Shown here piece after piece: positions 54,533 through 62,708 of a DNA stretch of 64,000 nucleotides. The position numbers and the translations under genes were made by a program. Numbering within the stretch: position 1 is the first letter of the stretch; the number at the start of each line of letters is the position of its first letter. The stretch comes from an uncultured Christensenella sp. GTDB taxonomy: Bacteria > Bacillota > Clostridia > Christensenellales > Borkfalkiaceae. Location of the stretch: positions 1 through 64,000 of the forward strand of contig CAJTLT010000004.1 in NCBI GenBank assembly GCA_910577375.1, written 5' to 3'. Under the pieces are notes generated by a model that saw only the letters and a program-made list of their open reading frames with translations, was not told the DNA's origin and did not search any database.

Positions 54533-55140
54533 TTTGTTTTAAGATATGCGCGGTAAGCCTTTTTATCGGGCACGCCGTTAAGAATTATGTAAACGGGCTT
54601 GCCTTGTTTTTCTCCCGCGCAGGCGGTATAGGAAACCGCTTTGTATTTTGCGCCGCGTTCGGCAAGCAGGCAGAACGTGTGCGACAGTCGGTTTGAAATT
54701 GCGGCGGATACGGACGAACGCCTGACCGCCGAAAGTTTGCCGAAAGCCGAGAAATCGAAGATTATTTCTTCTTTGAATTTATTTACTTTTAAAATTACCT
54801 TGCTGCCTTGGAAACAAAAGCCGAAATCGAGAATTTCTTTTTCGGGGTGCATCAAAGGCGCGTTTTCGACGAATACTCCGCGCACGTATTCCGCGACGAG
54901 CTTTTCGGTTTTTCCGCCGAATTTAAGGTTGCAATATGCTGAGACCGCCGCCGCAACAGCCGCGATTACCGGCGCGCATATGAGCGTTGACAGCCGCAAT
55001 GCGGGTAAATCCATAATCTGCGCGACGGCAAAACATACGGCGAAATATATGAAAGCCGCCGCGCTTATACCCGCGGATACATAGCCGACGGCTTCCCGCT
55101 TTTTTAAAATTTTTATTTCTTCCGCGTTTAAAACTGCCAT
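54529..55140 (-). CDS. Two-helix membrane protein of unknown function
   Basis: 203 aa. Two membrane helices at about 20-41 and 50-70 are followed by a roughly 130-residue soluble domain, probably cytoplasmic, with FDFSAFGKLSAVRRSSVSAA in the middle. I do not recognise the family. It lies between the ribbon-helix-helix gene (9 bases) and the ATP-grasp gene (4-base overlap), so it belongs to the SPFH operon. Confidence 0.7.
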   Translation of the reverse strand: MAVLNAEEIKILKKREAVGYVSAGISAAAFIYFAVCFAVAQIMDLPALRLSTLICAPVIAAVAAAVSAYCNLKFGGKTEKLVAEYVRGVFVENAPLMHPEKEILDFGFCFQGSKVILKVNKFKEEIIFDFSAFGKLSAVRRSSVSAAISNRLSHTFCLLAERGAKYKAVSYTACAGEKQGKPVYIILNGVPDKKAYRAYLKTK

Positions 55141-55149
55141 GGGAATATT

Positions 55150-55335
55150 TTAATCCTCCGCCCGTTCTTCCGTCAAGCCCTTTGCGCCCTTTTTACGGTA
55201 TTTGACGCATTCGGTGAGGAGATATTCTATCTGACCGTTGACCGAGCGGAATTCGTCCGCCGCCCAGCGTTCGAGCTCGGCGTACAGATTTTCCGATACC
55301 CTTAACGGGATTTGCTTTTTCGAGTTCTTTTCCAT
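55150..55335 (-). CDS. Arc-like ribbon-helix-helix protein
   Basis: 61 aa. IPLRVSENLYAELERWA begins the beta strand and helix A, then DEFRSVNGQIEYLLTECV forms helix B of an Arc/MetJ fold, with a basic C-terminus. Such small proteins bind operators as dimers of dimers. It sits 24 bases after the SPFH gene, a pairing seen in other Clostridia to my knowledge, and may control the operon through the palindrome at 56322-56340 (inference). Confidence 0.82.
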   Translation of the reverse strand: MEKNSKKQIPLRVSENLYAELERWAADEFRSVNGQIEYLLTECVKYRKKGAKGLTEERAED

Positions 55336-55359
55336 TAAATAACCCGTATATCCCGAAAC

Positions 55360-56298
55360 TTAATAAATAGAGCCGCTGTTTACTATGGGCTGTGCGTCGC
55401 GGTTGCCGCAGAGAACGACTAAAAGATTGGAGACCATTGCCGCCTTTCTTTCGTCGTCGAGTTCCACGATATTGTTATCCGAAAGCTTTTTGAGCGCCAT
55501 ATCCACCATTGAAACGGCGCCGTCGACAATCTTTTGCCTTGCCGCGATAATTGCGGAAGCCTGTTGCCTTTGGAGCATTGCCGCGGCGATTTCGGGCGCG
55601 TATGCAAGGTTGTTTATGCGGGCGTCCATAATTTCTATGCCAGCCATTTCCACACGGCTTTGAAGCTCCGCTTGCAGCATATCGGCAATCTCCTGCGAAG
55701 AGCCGCGGAGGGATTTTTCGTCGCCGTTTTCGCTTACGTCGTAGGGATATTGGCGCGCGACCTGCCTTATAGCGCTGTCGCTTTGGGTGGAGATGAAATT
55801 CATATAGTTATCGACGGCGAACACGGCTTTTGCGGTGTCGCTTATGCGCCATATTACGACGACGCTTATTTCAATGGGGTTGCCTTCTTCGTCGTTGACT
55901 TTTTGTTTATCGTTGTTGAGCGTTAAGGCTTTTAACGAAACCTTTTTGCCGAACCTGCCGAAAACCGCGGGGTTTGCCGCCGAGCAGAAAGGATTCACGA
56001 AATGGAAACCGTCGGTTTTGAGGGTGCCGTAATACTTTCCGAATAAAGTTAACACAAGTCCCTCGTTGGGGGCGAGAATTTTGAAGCCGTTTATCATAAT
56101 CAGGGACGCAATGAATACGATAACACCCGCCGCCGTAAGCGCAAGATATGCTAAGTTTGCAGGACCGCTTTCCGCACCGACCATGACAATGCCGAGAATT
56201 ATCATTATAAAGCCCGTAATTGCGCCCGCCGCTACCGCAACGAGCATTGCCCAGCCGTTTAAGCCTTTTATTTCTTTTTCTTTAATCTGGATGTTCAT
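55360..56298 (-). CDS. SPFH/band 7 (prohibitin-like) membrane protein
   Basis: 312 aa. Two N-terminal membrane helices (about 15-40 and 46-68) are followed by the SPFH domain (NEGLVLTLFGKYYGTLKTDG, then VVVIWRISDTAKAVFAVDNY and SAIRQVARQYPYD). A coiled helical segment follows with many Ala/Gln (AAMLQRQQASAIIAARQ), as in flotillin-type oligomers. These proteins form large membrane rings and help protein quality control or microdomains. It is first in an operon with an Arc-like protein, a membrane protein and an ATP-grasp enzyme. Confidence 0.9.
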   Translation of the reverse strand: MNIQIKEKEIKGLNGWAMLVAVAAGAITGFIMIILGIVMVGAESGPANLAYLALTAAGVIVFIASLIMINGFKILAPNEGLVLTLFGKYYGTLKTDGFHFVNPFCSAANPAVFGRFGKKVSLKALTLNNDKQKVNDEEGNPIEISVVVIWRISDTAKAVFAVDNYMNFISTQSDSAIRQVARQYPYDVSENGDEKSLRGSSQEIADMLQAELQSRVEMAGIEIMDARINNLAYAPEIAAAMLQRQQASAIIAARQKIVDGAVSMVDMALKKLSDNNIVELDDERKAAMVSNLLVVLCGNRDAQPIVNSGSIY

Positions 56299-56321
56299 AA
56301 AAAAACCGCCGTAAATTATTT

Positions 56322-56374
56322 TGATATCAAATTGATATCACTTACAGTATACGGCGGAATTGCGGGTTTGTAAA
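56322..56374 (-). promoter_or_regulatory. SPFH operon promoter and palindromic operator
   Basis: Minus-strand TTTACA (56369-56374), 17-bp spacer, TATACT (56346-56351). Just downstream, covering the start site, is TGATATCAAATTGATATCA (56322-56340), two TGATATCA palindromes 3 bases apart, a clear repressor site. Confidence 0.7.
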
Positions 56375-56382
56375 GTATTTTG

Positions 56383-56411
56383 TTGAAAATTTTTTGCGGG
56401 TTTGATATAAT
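56383..56411 (+). promoter_or_regulatory. HNH gene promoter, predicted leaderless
   Basis: Plus-strand TTGAAA (56383-56388), 17-bp spacer, TATAAT (56406-56411), then only 9 bases to the ATG at 56421 with no ribosome binding site. Confidence 0.65.
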
Positions 56412-56420
56412 TTGTGCGTT

Positions 56421-56858
56421 ATGGGATATAAACTTTGCTTCGAGCTTGTGCCGGACAGTTGCTGGTATTCTAATTTAAGAAGTATTCTTACTCCCGCGCA
56501 ATGGGATTTGGTGCGCAAGGACGCTTATGCGCGCGCAGACGGCATATGTATGATTTGCGGGAAAAAGACAAACCGTTTGGAGGCGCACGAGCGTTGGGAA
56601 TATGACGAAGAAAACGCCGTTCAAAGACTTGCAGACGTTGTTGCGGTTTGCCGCGGCTGCCATGAGGTTATTCATATAGGAAGAACTCAGCTTATGGGAA
56701 AAGAGCGCGAGGCGGAAGAGCATTTTATGAAAGTGAACGGCTGCTCTTATTCGGAATACCGTAAGGCGTTGGGCGAGGCGAACGAGGCGCACCGTCGGCG
56801 GAACAGGGTTGCGGAGTGGAAGCTCGATTTATCTTATCTGAAAAAATTTATTGACTAA
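56421..56858 (+). CDS. HNH-type zinc nuclease-like protein
   Basis: 145 aa from the ATG at 56421; the upstream TTG at 56412 adds three codons and overlaps the promoter spacing. Two Cys pairs (CMICG and CRGCH) frame the core: RLEAHERWEYDE has the His that starts an HNH beta-beta-alpha metal motif, and CRGCHEVIHIGRT ends it. The C-terminal 40 residues are basic (HRRRNRVAEWK). It could be a DNA or RNA nuclease. It is monocistronic and divergent from the SPFH operon, with no restriction or phage genes beside it. Confidence 0.75.
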   Translation: MGYKLCFELVPDSCWYSNLRSILTPAQWDLVRKDAYARADGICMICGKKTNRLEAHERWEYDEENAVQRLADVVAVCRGCHEVIHIGRTQLMGKEREAEEHFMKVNGCSYSEYRKALGEANEAHRRRNRVAEWKLDLSYLKKFID

Positions 56859-56987
56859 GAAAGCTTTTTGTTGCAGTGCATAGGGATAAAAAGCAAGCGA
56901 TTTATCGATTGCTTTCGACTTGTTTTAATTGAAATTTTTATAACCGACTTTACGGCAAACGGCAATTCGGCGGCGGGATAACGCAGT

Positions 56988-57725
56988 ATGAACGAACAAA
57001 ATAATTTATCTTTTACAAAATTATTGCTTTTGATATTTATTCCGAGTTTGGTATCGACGGCATTGTATGTGACAATCGGCACATATTGGCAAGGCGTTCC
57101 GTCAATATGTTTGTTTTTAATCGTATTTGCGTTTACCCTTTTACCCTTTGAATTGGGGGTTGTTTTATACGCTAACAAAAAACAAAGCGGTAAATCGGGA
57201 TTAAATATTGCTTTTACTGATTACCAAAAACCAAAACGATGGAAAACCCTGCTTTGGGGTTTTGTATTGTTCGGGTTTGCGGGAATTATCTCTTTTACTT
57301 TGGGAGAAATAGAAAATAAATTGACTTCGGGTTTATCTTTACGGCTGTTTTCCGAATTGGGCGAATATTTTAATTGGAACAATTTTGAGCTGATAAAACA
57401 ATATCCGAAAGAAATATTGATATTTACAAGTGTTTTGTATATTGTTACAAACGCCTTTGTATTCCCCGTTGCAGAAGAAATATATTTCAGAGGATATTTG
57501 ACGAATAATTTACAAAAGCAAGGGTTATTTGTTCCCGTTGTTGTGTCCGTTTTGTTCTCTTTGTATCATTTGTGGTTGCCGTTCAATAACGTTTTCAGAA
57601 TTACCGTATTTACCGTTGCCTATGTTATAACTTATAAAAAGAAAGATATCGGCATAGCTATAGTGTTCCATTGTTTATGCAATCTGTTTTCAAGCGTTAG
57701 TTTTATAGTTTCGGTTTTCAGTTAA
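56988..57725 (+). CDS. CPBP-family intramembrane metalloprotease
   Basis: 245 aa with six to eight hydrophobic segments. The CPBP (Abi, Rce1-like) motifs are present: PVAEEIYFRGYL with the Glu-Glu pair and Arg, then FSLYHLWLP, and FHCLCN near the end. Members cleave prenylated or membrane peptides, process bacteriocins or give self-immunity. No bacteriocin gene is nearby. The gene is clearly AT-richer than its neighbours, which hints at recent acquisition. It ends before the bidirectional terminator at 57778-57815. Confidence 0.85.
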   Translation: MNEQNNLSFTKLLLLIFIPSLVSTALYVTIGTYWQGVPSICLFLIVFAFTLLPFELGVVLYANKKQSGKSGLNIAFTDYQKPKRWKTLLWGFVLFGFAGIISFTLGEIENKLTSGLSLRLFSELGEYFNWNNFELIKQYPKEILIFTSVLYIVTNAFVFPVAEEIYFRGYLTNNLQKQGLFVPVVVSVLFSLYHLWLPFNNVFRITVFTVAYVITYKKKDIGIAIVFHCLCNLFSSVSFIVSVFS

Positions 57726-57777
57726 TATAAATTTCAATTTATCTCTTTTTGTGCAAAAATACAGCTTGTGTAAAAAT

Positions 57778-57815
57778 ACAGCCCGCTAACTTTTTGAACG
57801 AAGTTAGCGGGCTGT
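57778..57815. terminator. Bidirectional terminator
   Basis: 15-bp stem ACAGCCCGCTAACTT with complement and 8-nt loop. T-rich on the right for the CPBP gene, TATTTTTAC on the minus side for the 58-aa gene. Confidence 0.85.
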
Positions 57816-57882
57816 TTGTTTAACCTTTATTTATCTGCGGAAAAACCACTACGATAATCGCTATTTATGAAAAGCTTTTTTA

Positions 57883-58059
57883 TTATCCGTTTTGTTTTTT
57901 GCCGGTTTCGGGATTTGGGTTTGTTTGTTGTGAAGCTTCGTTTTGAGGTTCTTCCTCTTCTTCGAGCTTTTTGAGCATTTCGGCGATTTTTTCTTCGGAG
58001 AGTTCTTCGCTTGTTTTGGCGAGTTTGCCGTATGCGAGTTTATCGTGGTGGATTGTCAT
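57883..58059 (-). CDS. 58-aa acidic protein downstream of SIR2-TPR
   Basis: ATG at 58059 with a strong AAGGAGATT ribosome binding site, TAA at 57883. The sequence starts MTIHHDKLAYGKLAKTSEEL. It continues as an acidic helix (EEKIAEMLKKLEEEEE) and ends in a disordered Gln/Asn/Pro tail. It is 28 bases after the SIR2-TPR stop, so the two are cotranscribed. I do not recognise it. Its size, charge and partner suit a regulator, antitoxin or structural accessory of the SIR2 protein (inference). Confidence 0.7.
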   Translation of the reverse strand: MTIHHDKLAYGKLAKTSEELSEEKIAEMLKKLEEEEEPQNEASQQTNPNPETGKKQNG

Positions 58060-58087
58060 TTTAATCTCCTTATTTTACCGATTTTAT

Positions 58088-60310
58088 TTACGCCGCCGAG
58101 GGTTTTATCTTTTTTAAAGTTTCGTTGTAACTATTGCGATAATCTTCGTTATCGGGTTCCAATTCAACGGCTTTCTTTTTAGCTTCTAACGCTTCGTCGT
58201 AACGTTGCATTTCATCTAACAGTACGCCGAAATTATACTGATATTCGGCATTATCGTTTTCAAGCATAACTGCGTTGGTGTGGTTATCCAATGCCTCGTT
58301 CAAGCGATTCATTTTTCTCAATGCCAATCCGGCGCAATTGTAACCTGCGGGATGTTGCGGATCAAGTTCTATAGCTTTTTCGGCTTGCTGCAAGGCTTCT
58401 TCAAGTCCGCCCGTTTCCATCAAAGTCTTTGACAAACTGCAACGGCTTGTAATATTCCAACTGTTTATTTCCACGGCGCGGCGGTCGTATTTCAAAGCTT
58501 CATCGTAACGTTGCATTTCGCGTAGCGTTGTAGCCAAATTAGTATAACCGTAATAACAGTTATTATCTAATTCTATTGTTTTTTGCGCTGCCGCCAAAGC
58601 TTCGTCGTAGCGTTTCATTTTTCTGTAAATAAGACCAAGCCTGTTTTGGCAAGCCACACTGTACGGATCTTTTTGTATCGCAATGTTTACATTTTCCAAA
58701 GCCTTATCATAACGCTTCATTAACTGATATGTAGTTGCAATGCTTGTATAAAATTTTGCGTTTTCGGGCTCCAATTCCAATGCTTTAAATTTTTGTTTTA
58801 AAGCGTCTTCATATTTTTTCATCGATTGCAATACATACCCGTAGTTATCATATACTATGGCGTCTTCCGGCTGTAGTTTAATAGCTTGTTCGGCATATTT
58901 TTCCGCCAAACCATAATCCTTTCTGTTTGCATAAATAAACGCAAGGTTGCCTGCAAATACTGCGTTGGACGGCATGATTTTAAAGGCGAATTCTATTTCG
59001 GCAATCGCCTCTTTATACTTTTTCATTTCATATAACGTAAGAGCTAAGTTATTATGGTAAAAAGCGTTGTTCGGTTCAAGCCTGACGGCTTTTTGCTTTT
59101 CTTCAGCCGCTTCTTCAAAACGCCAAAGCAAATTTAACGTCGTGCCGCACAAGTTATGATATCTTGCGTTGTTTTTATCTGTATTAATTAGCTTTTTCTC
59201 AATTTCCAAAGCTTCCGAATACTTTTTATTATTATGCAGCCATAAAGCTTCGCGGTACATTTTAAGATTGTCATCCTGGTCGGTAACCTTTTGTATCGCG
59301 TTTTCCAAATCTTTGTCGGTATCTTTATCTGCCAAAATTGTTTCAAGAGCTTCTTTATCTTTCGACTGGTTATCGGTAAATCCGTTGATATAATCTTTTA
59401 TTGCCTTAAATCTTTCCCTCGGCTCTTTTAAAAATTCGTTTTCTTTCGGTACGGTATAACCTAATTCCGCGCCGAGCCGGTACATTACGGCGTCGAAACC
59501 GTCGTGTTTTATAAGATAGCCTTTTGCGTTATCTAAAAAGCCTTTTACCCCGCCGCTTAAAGCTTCCGTTTTATAAATCAACCAATAAGGGAATTTCCAT
59601 TTGTCGTCTGCAAAATTAGCGCTGTTTTTGGACAGAAAGTTCATAAGACTTTTATCGTTGCCCGCATAGCCTATAAATACGGGGTGATATTCCGAAAAAA
59701 TACTGTCTAAAGCCTTTTCCCAGTTTTCGTGCAGAACTTCCACGTCTTTTTGGGCGTTGTTAGGATCGAATAAAAGGTCGCGGTGAATTTTGACTATTGT
59801 AGCGCGGTTAATTTCTTTTGTTATGTAATGCGCAAGGGATTCGTGCCCGACAACCAACGGAATTGTATGCGTATAATAGCTGACAGCATCTTCGGTAAGA
59901 TGGTCGAAATTTGTTGTTATTACGACGTTATATTTACTCTCTTTTTTGGTTAAAAGAAAAGCGAGCATTACATAACCTATTTTGGGCTTTGCCGGCTCCA
60001 TTAACTTTTCAAGATAATTATAGCCGTCGCGCGGTTCGCGGAAGAAACGCTTTTCATAAAACTGGCTGTAAAAACCGTATTTGTTTTCTTCGGTTATGCC
60101 TTTTTCTTTTTTCCATTTTTCATGCGATTCTTTGTTTCTTTCTTCAAGTTCTTTATCCCAGATATCAACAAGTTCCTGCCCGGATTTTATACCCGAAGAT
60201 TTAGACGCGCCGGCGCCCAAAACAAAACAGAATTTTCTCGGATGCGGACCTTCGGAAGTTTCTTTGATTTCTTTTACAAATCCCGATAAGGACAATTCTT
60301 CGTATGCCAT
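58088..60310 (-). CDS. SIR2-like NADase domain fused to TPR repeats
   Basis: 740 aa. The N-terminal SIR2 domain (about 10-290) shows VLGAGASKSSG (32-36 core), ITTNFDHL with Asn134, KIHRD with His176 (usually KIHGD) and FIGYAGNDKSL. In anti-phage SIR2 proteins the Asn and His are catalytic for NAD+ loss. From about 345 to 735 there are roughly eleven TPR units (pattern W/Y...A...A...P), a likely sensor of a phage or cell protein. The gene has its own promoter and precedes the 58-aa acidic gene. The His-flanking Gly is Arg here, so activity should be tested. No Thoeris ThsB is adjacent. Confidence 0.85.
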   Translation of the reverse strand: MAYEELSLSGFVKEIKETSEGPHPRKFCFVLGAGASKSSGIKSGQELVDIWDKELEERNKESHEKWKKEKGITEENKYGFYSQFYEKRFFREPRDGYNYLEKLMEPAKPKIGYVMLAFLLTKKESKYNVVITTNFDHLTEDAVSYYTHTIPLVVGHESLAHYITKEINRATIVKIHRDLLFDPNNAQKDVEVLHENWEKALDSIFSEYHPVFIGYAGNDKSLMNFLSKNSANFADDKWKFPYWLIYKTEALSGGVKGFLDNAKGYLIKHDGFDAVMYRLGAELGYTVPKENEFLKEPRERFKAIKDYINGFTDNQSKDKEALETILADKDTDKDLENAIQKVTDQDDNLKMYREALWLHNNKKYSEALEIEKKLINTDKNNARYHNLCGTTLNLLWRFEEAAEEKQKAVRLEPNNAFYHNNLALTLYEMKKYKEAIAEIEFAFKIMPSNAVFAGNLAFIYANRKDYGLAEKYAEQAIKLQPEDAIVYDNYGYVLQSMKKYEDALKQKFKALELEPENAKFYTSIATTYQLMKRYDKALENVNIAIQKDPYSVACQNRLGLIYRKMKRYDEALAAAQKTIELDNNCYYGYTNLATTLREMQRYDEALKYDRRAVEINSWNITSRCSLSKTLMETGGLEEALQQAEKAIELDPQHPAGYNCAGLALRKMNRLNEALDNHTNAVMLENDNAEYQYNFGVLLDEMQRYDEALEAKKKAVELEPDNEDYRNSYNETLKKIKPSAA

Positions 60311-60379
60311 TTGATTTCTCCTGCAGTTTTTGAATTTTTACGTTTCTTTTTGGTGTGGCATATAAAGACCCGCAATTAA

Positions 60380-60408
60380 ATTATAAACTATATTTTCGGC
60401 GATTGCAA
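60380..60408 (-). promoter_or_regulatory. Promoter of SIR2-TPR operon
   Basis: Minus-strand TTGCAA (60403-60408), 17-bp spacer, TATAAT (60380-60385). GCAGGAGAAATCAA precedes the ATG. Confidence 0.65.
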
Positions 60409-60417
60409 GAGCGATAT

Positions 60418-60448
60418 AAAAAACAGGCGGCGGAAACCGTCTGTTTTT
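60418..60448 (-). terminator. Terminator after glgP
   Basis: Imperfect stem ACAGACGG / CCGCCTGT with 6-nt loop and T6 on the minus strand. Confidence 0.7.
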
Positions 60449-60462
60449 AAACGTTATCAAAG

Positions 60463-62703
60463 TTAAATCTTCCAGATTTGTTCTGCGTATTCTTTTATTG
60501 TTCTGTCCGACGAGAAGTAAGCTGAATTGGCTGTGTTTTTAAGCTGTTTAATTGCAAACTTCTTTTTATCGTTATAATCGCGGTTAATCGTTAAAAGAGC
60601 GTTTACGTAACTTTCCAAATCGTACAAAACAAAGTAATTGTCCGCGCCGTGCCAGCTTGCCCCGACGGTAAGGCTGTTATACAAATCTTTAAAGCAACCT
60701 GTTCCGTTATCGGAAAAAGTTCCGTCTGTGAGCGTTTCAACAGCTTTGCGGTGTTCGGGTTTTGACAGATAATTTAAAGGCGAGTATCCCTCTCGTTTGA
60801 GTTTTTCTATATCTTCTACCGTTGCGCCGAAAATATAGTTGTTTTCAAAACCGGCTTTTTCCACGATTTCTATATTTGCGCCGTCCATTGTTCCGCAAGT
60901 AACGGCGCCGTTCATCATAAACTTCATATTGCCCGTGCCGCTGGCTTCGAGCCCAGCAGTGGAAACCTGCAACGAGACGTCTGTTCCCGCAACAATCTTT
61001 TCGGCATAAGACACGTTATAGTTGTGCACGAAAACCACTTTTAAAAGATTGTTTGTCTGAACGTCCGAGTTGATTTTATCGGCTATTTCGTTTATGAATT
61101 TTATTATGGCTTTAGCCCTTTTATATCCCGGCGCGCTCTTCGCGCCGAAGATAAACACCGAGGGGATAAAGTTTTTTACCGTTCCGTTTTTAATACCGTA
61201 ATATATTTCAAGAACGGCGAACGCCGTCATAAGCTGGCGCTTGTATTCGTGCAGCCTTTTTACCTGCGAATACACGAGAAAATTATCGGGGATTTCTACG
61301 CCTTCGCACTTTTTAATATAATCGAAAAGCTGTTTTTTCTTTTGCGATTTGACTGCGGTGAAGCTTTCTGTAATTTGTTCTATGCATCCGTTAAGTTTTT
61401 CAAGCTCCGAAACGTTATCGCGCCAGCCCTTTCCGATCGCGCCGTCTATCAAGGCGGACAGTTCGTTGTTGCAAAGCATAAGCCATCTGCGCTGGGTTAT
61501 GCCGTTGGTTTTGTTTTCGAACTTATCGGGGAAATATTTATAAGCCGTTTTAAAAAGGCTGTTTTTGAGAATTTCCGTATGAAGCTGCGCAACGCCGTTT
61601 ACGGTTTTTCCGACGTACACCGCGAGATTAGCCATTGAAAAACTGCCGGAAGAATATAACGACATTTCAGATATTTCTTTATCGGAACAGCCGAGATTTG
61701 TTAAATCTTGCGTTTGTTTGCGGTGGATTTCAATCAGAACCGAATAGACGTCGGGCAGAATTTTTTTGACTATTTCCGCATTCCAGCATTCCAGAGCTTC
61801 GGGCATTACGGTGTGGTTGGTGTATGAAAAAGTTTTTTCCGCTACGCCGAGCGCGTTTTCAAAACCGATTTTATAATCCGCCGTAAGTATTCTTACAAGC
61901 TCTGCTATTGCAAGCACGGGGTGCGTGTCGTTAAGCTGGATTGTGTTGTATGAGGGAAAGCTGTTGAAATCCGTTCCGTGATTTTTAACGTGTTTTTCAA
62001 CAAGTTCCCCAACAGCCGCCGCGGAGAAAAAGTATTCCTGCCTGAGACGGAGAATTTTGCCTTCTTCCGTGTCGTCGGCGGGGTAAAGATATTCGCTTAT
62101 TTTTTGCGCCTCTTCACTGCCTTCAGCCTGCCATAAACGCAAATTGTTAGTGCGCTTGCCGAATACCGGCATATCGTAGGGAACGGCGGCGACCTCCATA
62201 TCGGCAAACTTTATCAGACGTTTTTCATCTTCCCTGCGGATTGACCACGGGTCGCCGAAGCGCTGCCAGTCGTCGGGAAGTTCAACCTGAAAGCCGTTTT
62301 GTATTGCCTGACTGAAAAGCCCGTATTTATATCTTATGCCGTAACCGTGCAGAGGAAGCCCGAGCCCCGCCGCGGAATCGAGAAAGCAGGCGGCAAGCCT
62401 GCCCAGCCCGCCGTTGCCCAAAGCCGCGTCTTCTATCTCTTCGAAAACGTTTATATCTATTCCTTTATCGGCGAGAATTTCTTTTGTTTCCTGCAAAAGC
62501 CCGAGTTCCATTAAATTGTTATAGAAACTGCGGCCTATCAAAAACTCCATTGAAAGGTAATACGCGTTGCGCCTTGCAGATTTTTCGGCTTTATCGGTTC
62601 CGAACTCCATTGCCAGCGCGGATATTTCGTTGTATAAATCTATTACGTTTTTGTTTTTTGCGTCAAGTTCTTTTAATTTAAGAGTAAACTGCGTTTTGTC
62701 CAT
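60463..62703 (-). CDS. glgP: Glycogen/alpha-glucan phosphorylase
   Basis: 746 aa, somewhat shorter than the 800-840 aa of many family members. GNGGLGRLAACFLDS near the N-terminus, NDTHPVLAIAEL, and the pyridoxal phosphate site EASGTGNMKFMMNG with the Schiff-base Lys are intact, as is the preceding VKRLHEYKRQLM. It releases glucose-1-phosphate from glycogen or maltodextrin in the cytoplasm. It lies 5 bases after the sugar ABC ATPase gene, so imported oligosaccharide may be its substrate. Only a broken glgB is seen in this window. Confidence 0.93.
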   Translation of the reverse strand: MDKTQFTLKLKELDAKNKNVIDLYNEISALAMEFGTDKAEKSARRNAYYLSMEFLIGRSFYNNLMELGLLQETKEILADKGIDINVFEEIEDAALGNGGLGRLAACFLDSAAGLGLPLHGYGIRYKYGLFSQAIQNGFQVELPDDWQRFGDPWSIRREDEKRLIKFADMEVAAVPYDMPVFGKRTNNLRLWQAEGSEEAQKISEYLYPADDTEEGKILRLRQEYFFSAAAVGELVEKHVKNHGTDFNSFPSYNTIQLNDTHPVLAIAELVRILTADYKIGFENALGVAEKTFSYTNHTVMPEALECWNAEIVKKILPDVYSVLIEIHRKQTQDLTNLGCSDKEISEMSLYSSGSFSMANLAVYVGKTVNGVAQLHTEILKNSLFKTAYKYFPDKFENKTNGITQRRWLMLCNNELSALIDGAIGKGWRDNVSELEKLNGCIEQITESFTAVKSQKKKQLFDYIKKCEGVEIPDNFLVYSQVKRLHEYKRQLMTAFAVLEIYYGIKNGTVKNFIPSVFIFGAKSAPGYKRAKAIIKFINEIADKINSDVQTNNLLKVVFVHNYNVSYAEKIVAGTDVSLQVSTAGLEASGTGNMKFMMNGAVTCGTMDGANIEIVEKAGFENNYIFGATVEDIEKLKREGYSPLNYLSKPEHRKAVETLTDGTFSDNGTGCFKDLYNSLTVGASWHGADNYFVLYDLESYVNALLTINRDYNDKKKFAIKQLKNTANSAYFSSDRTIKEYAEQIWKI

Positions 62704-62708
62704 AGTGT

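Noticed and set aside
55150..55335. Toxin-antitoxin antitoxin
   Set aside because: The Arc-like protein has no toxin partner; its neighbours are SPFH and a two-helix membrane protein.
39309..60310. Thoeris system (TIR plus SIR2)
   Set aside because: The SIR2 protein is 18 kb away, in its own operon, and carries TPRs instead of a SLOG domain. The SLOG-like domain here is on an HD-RyR protein.
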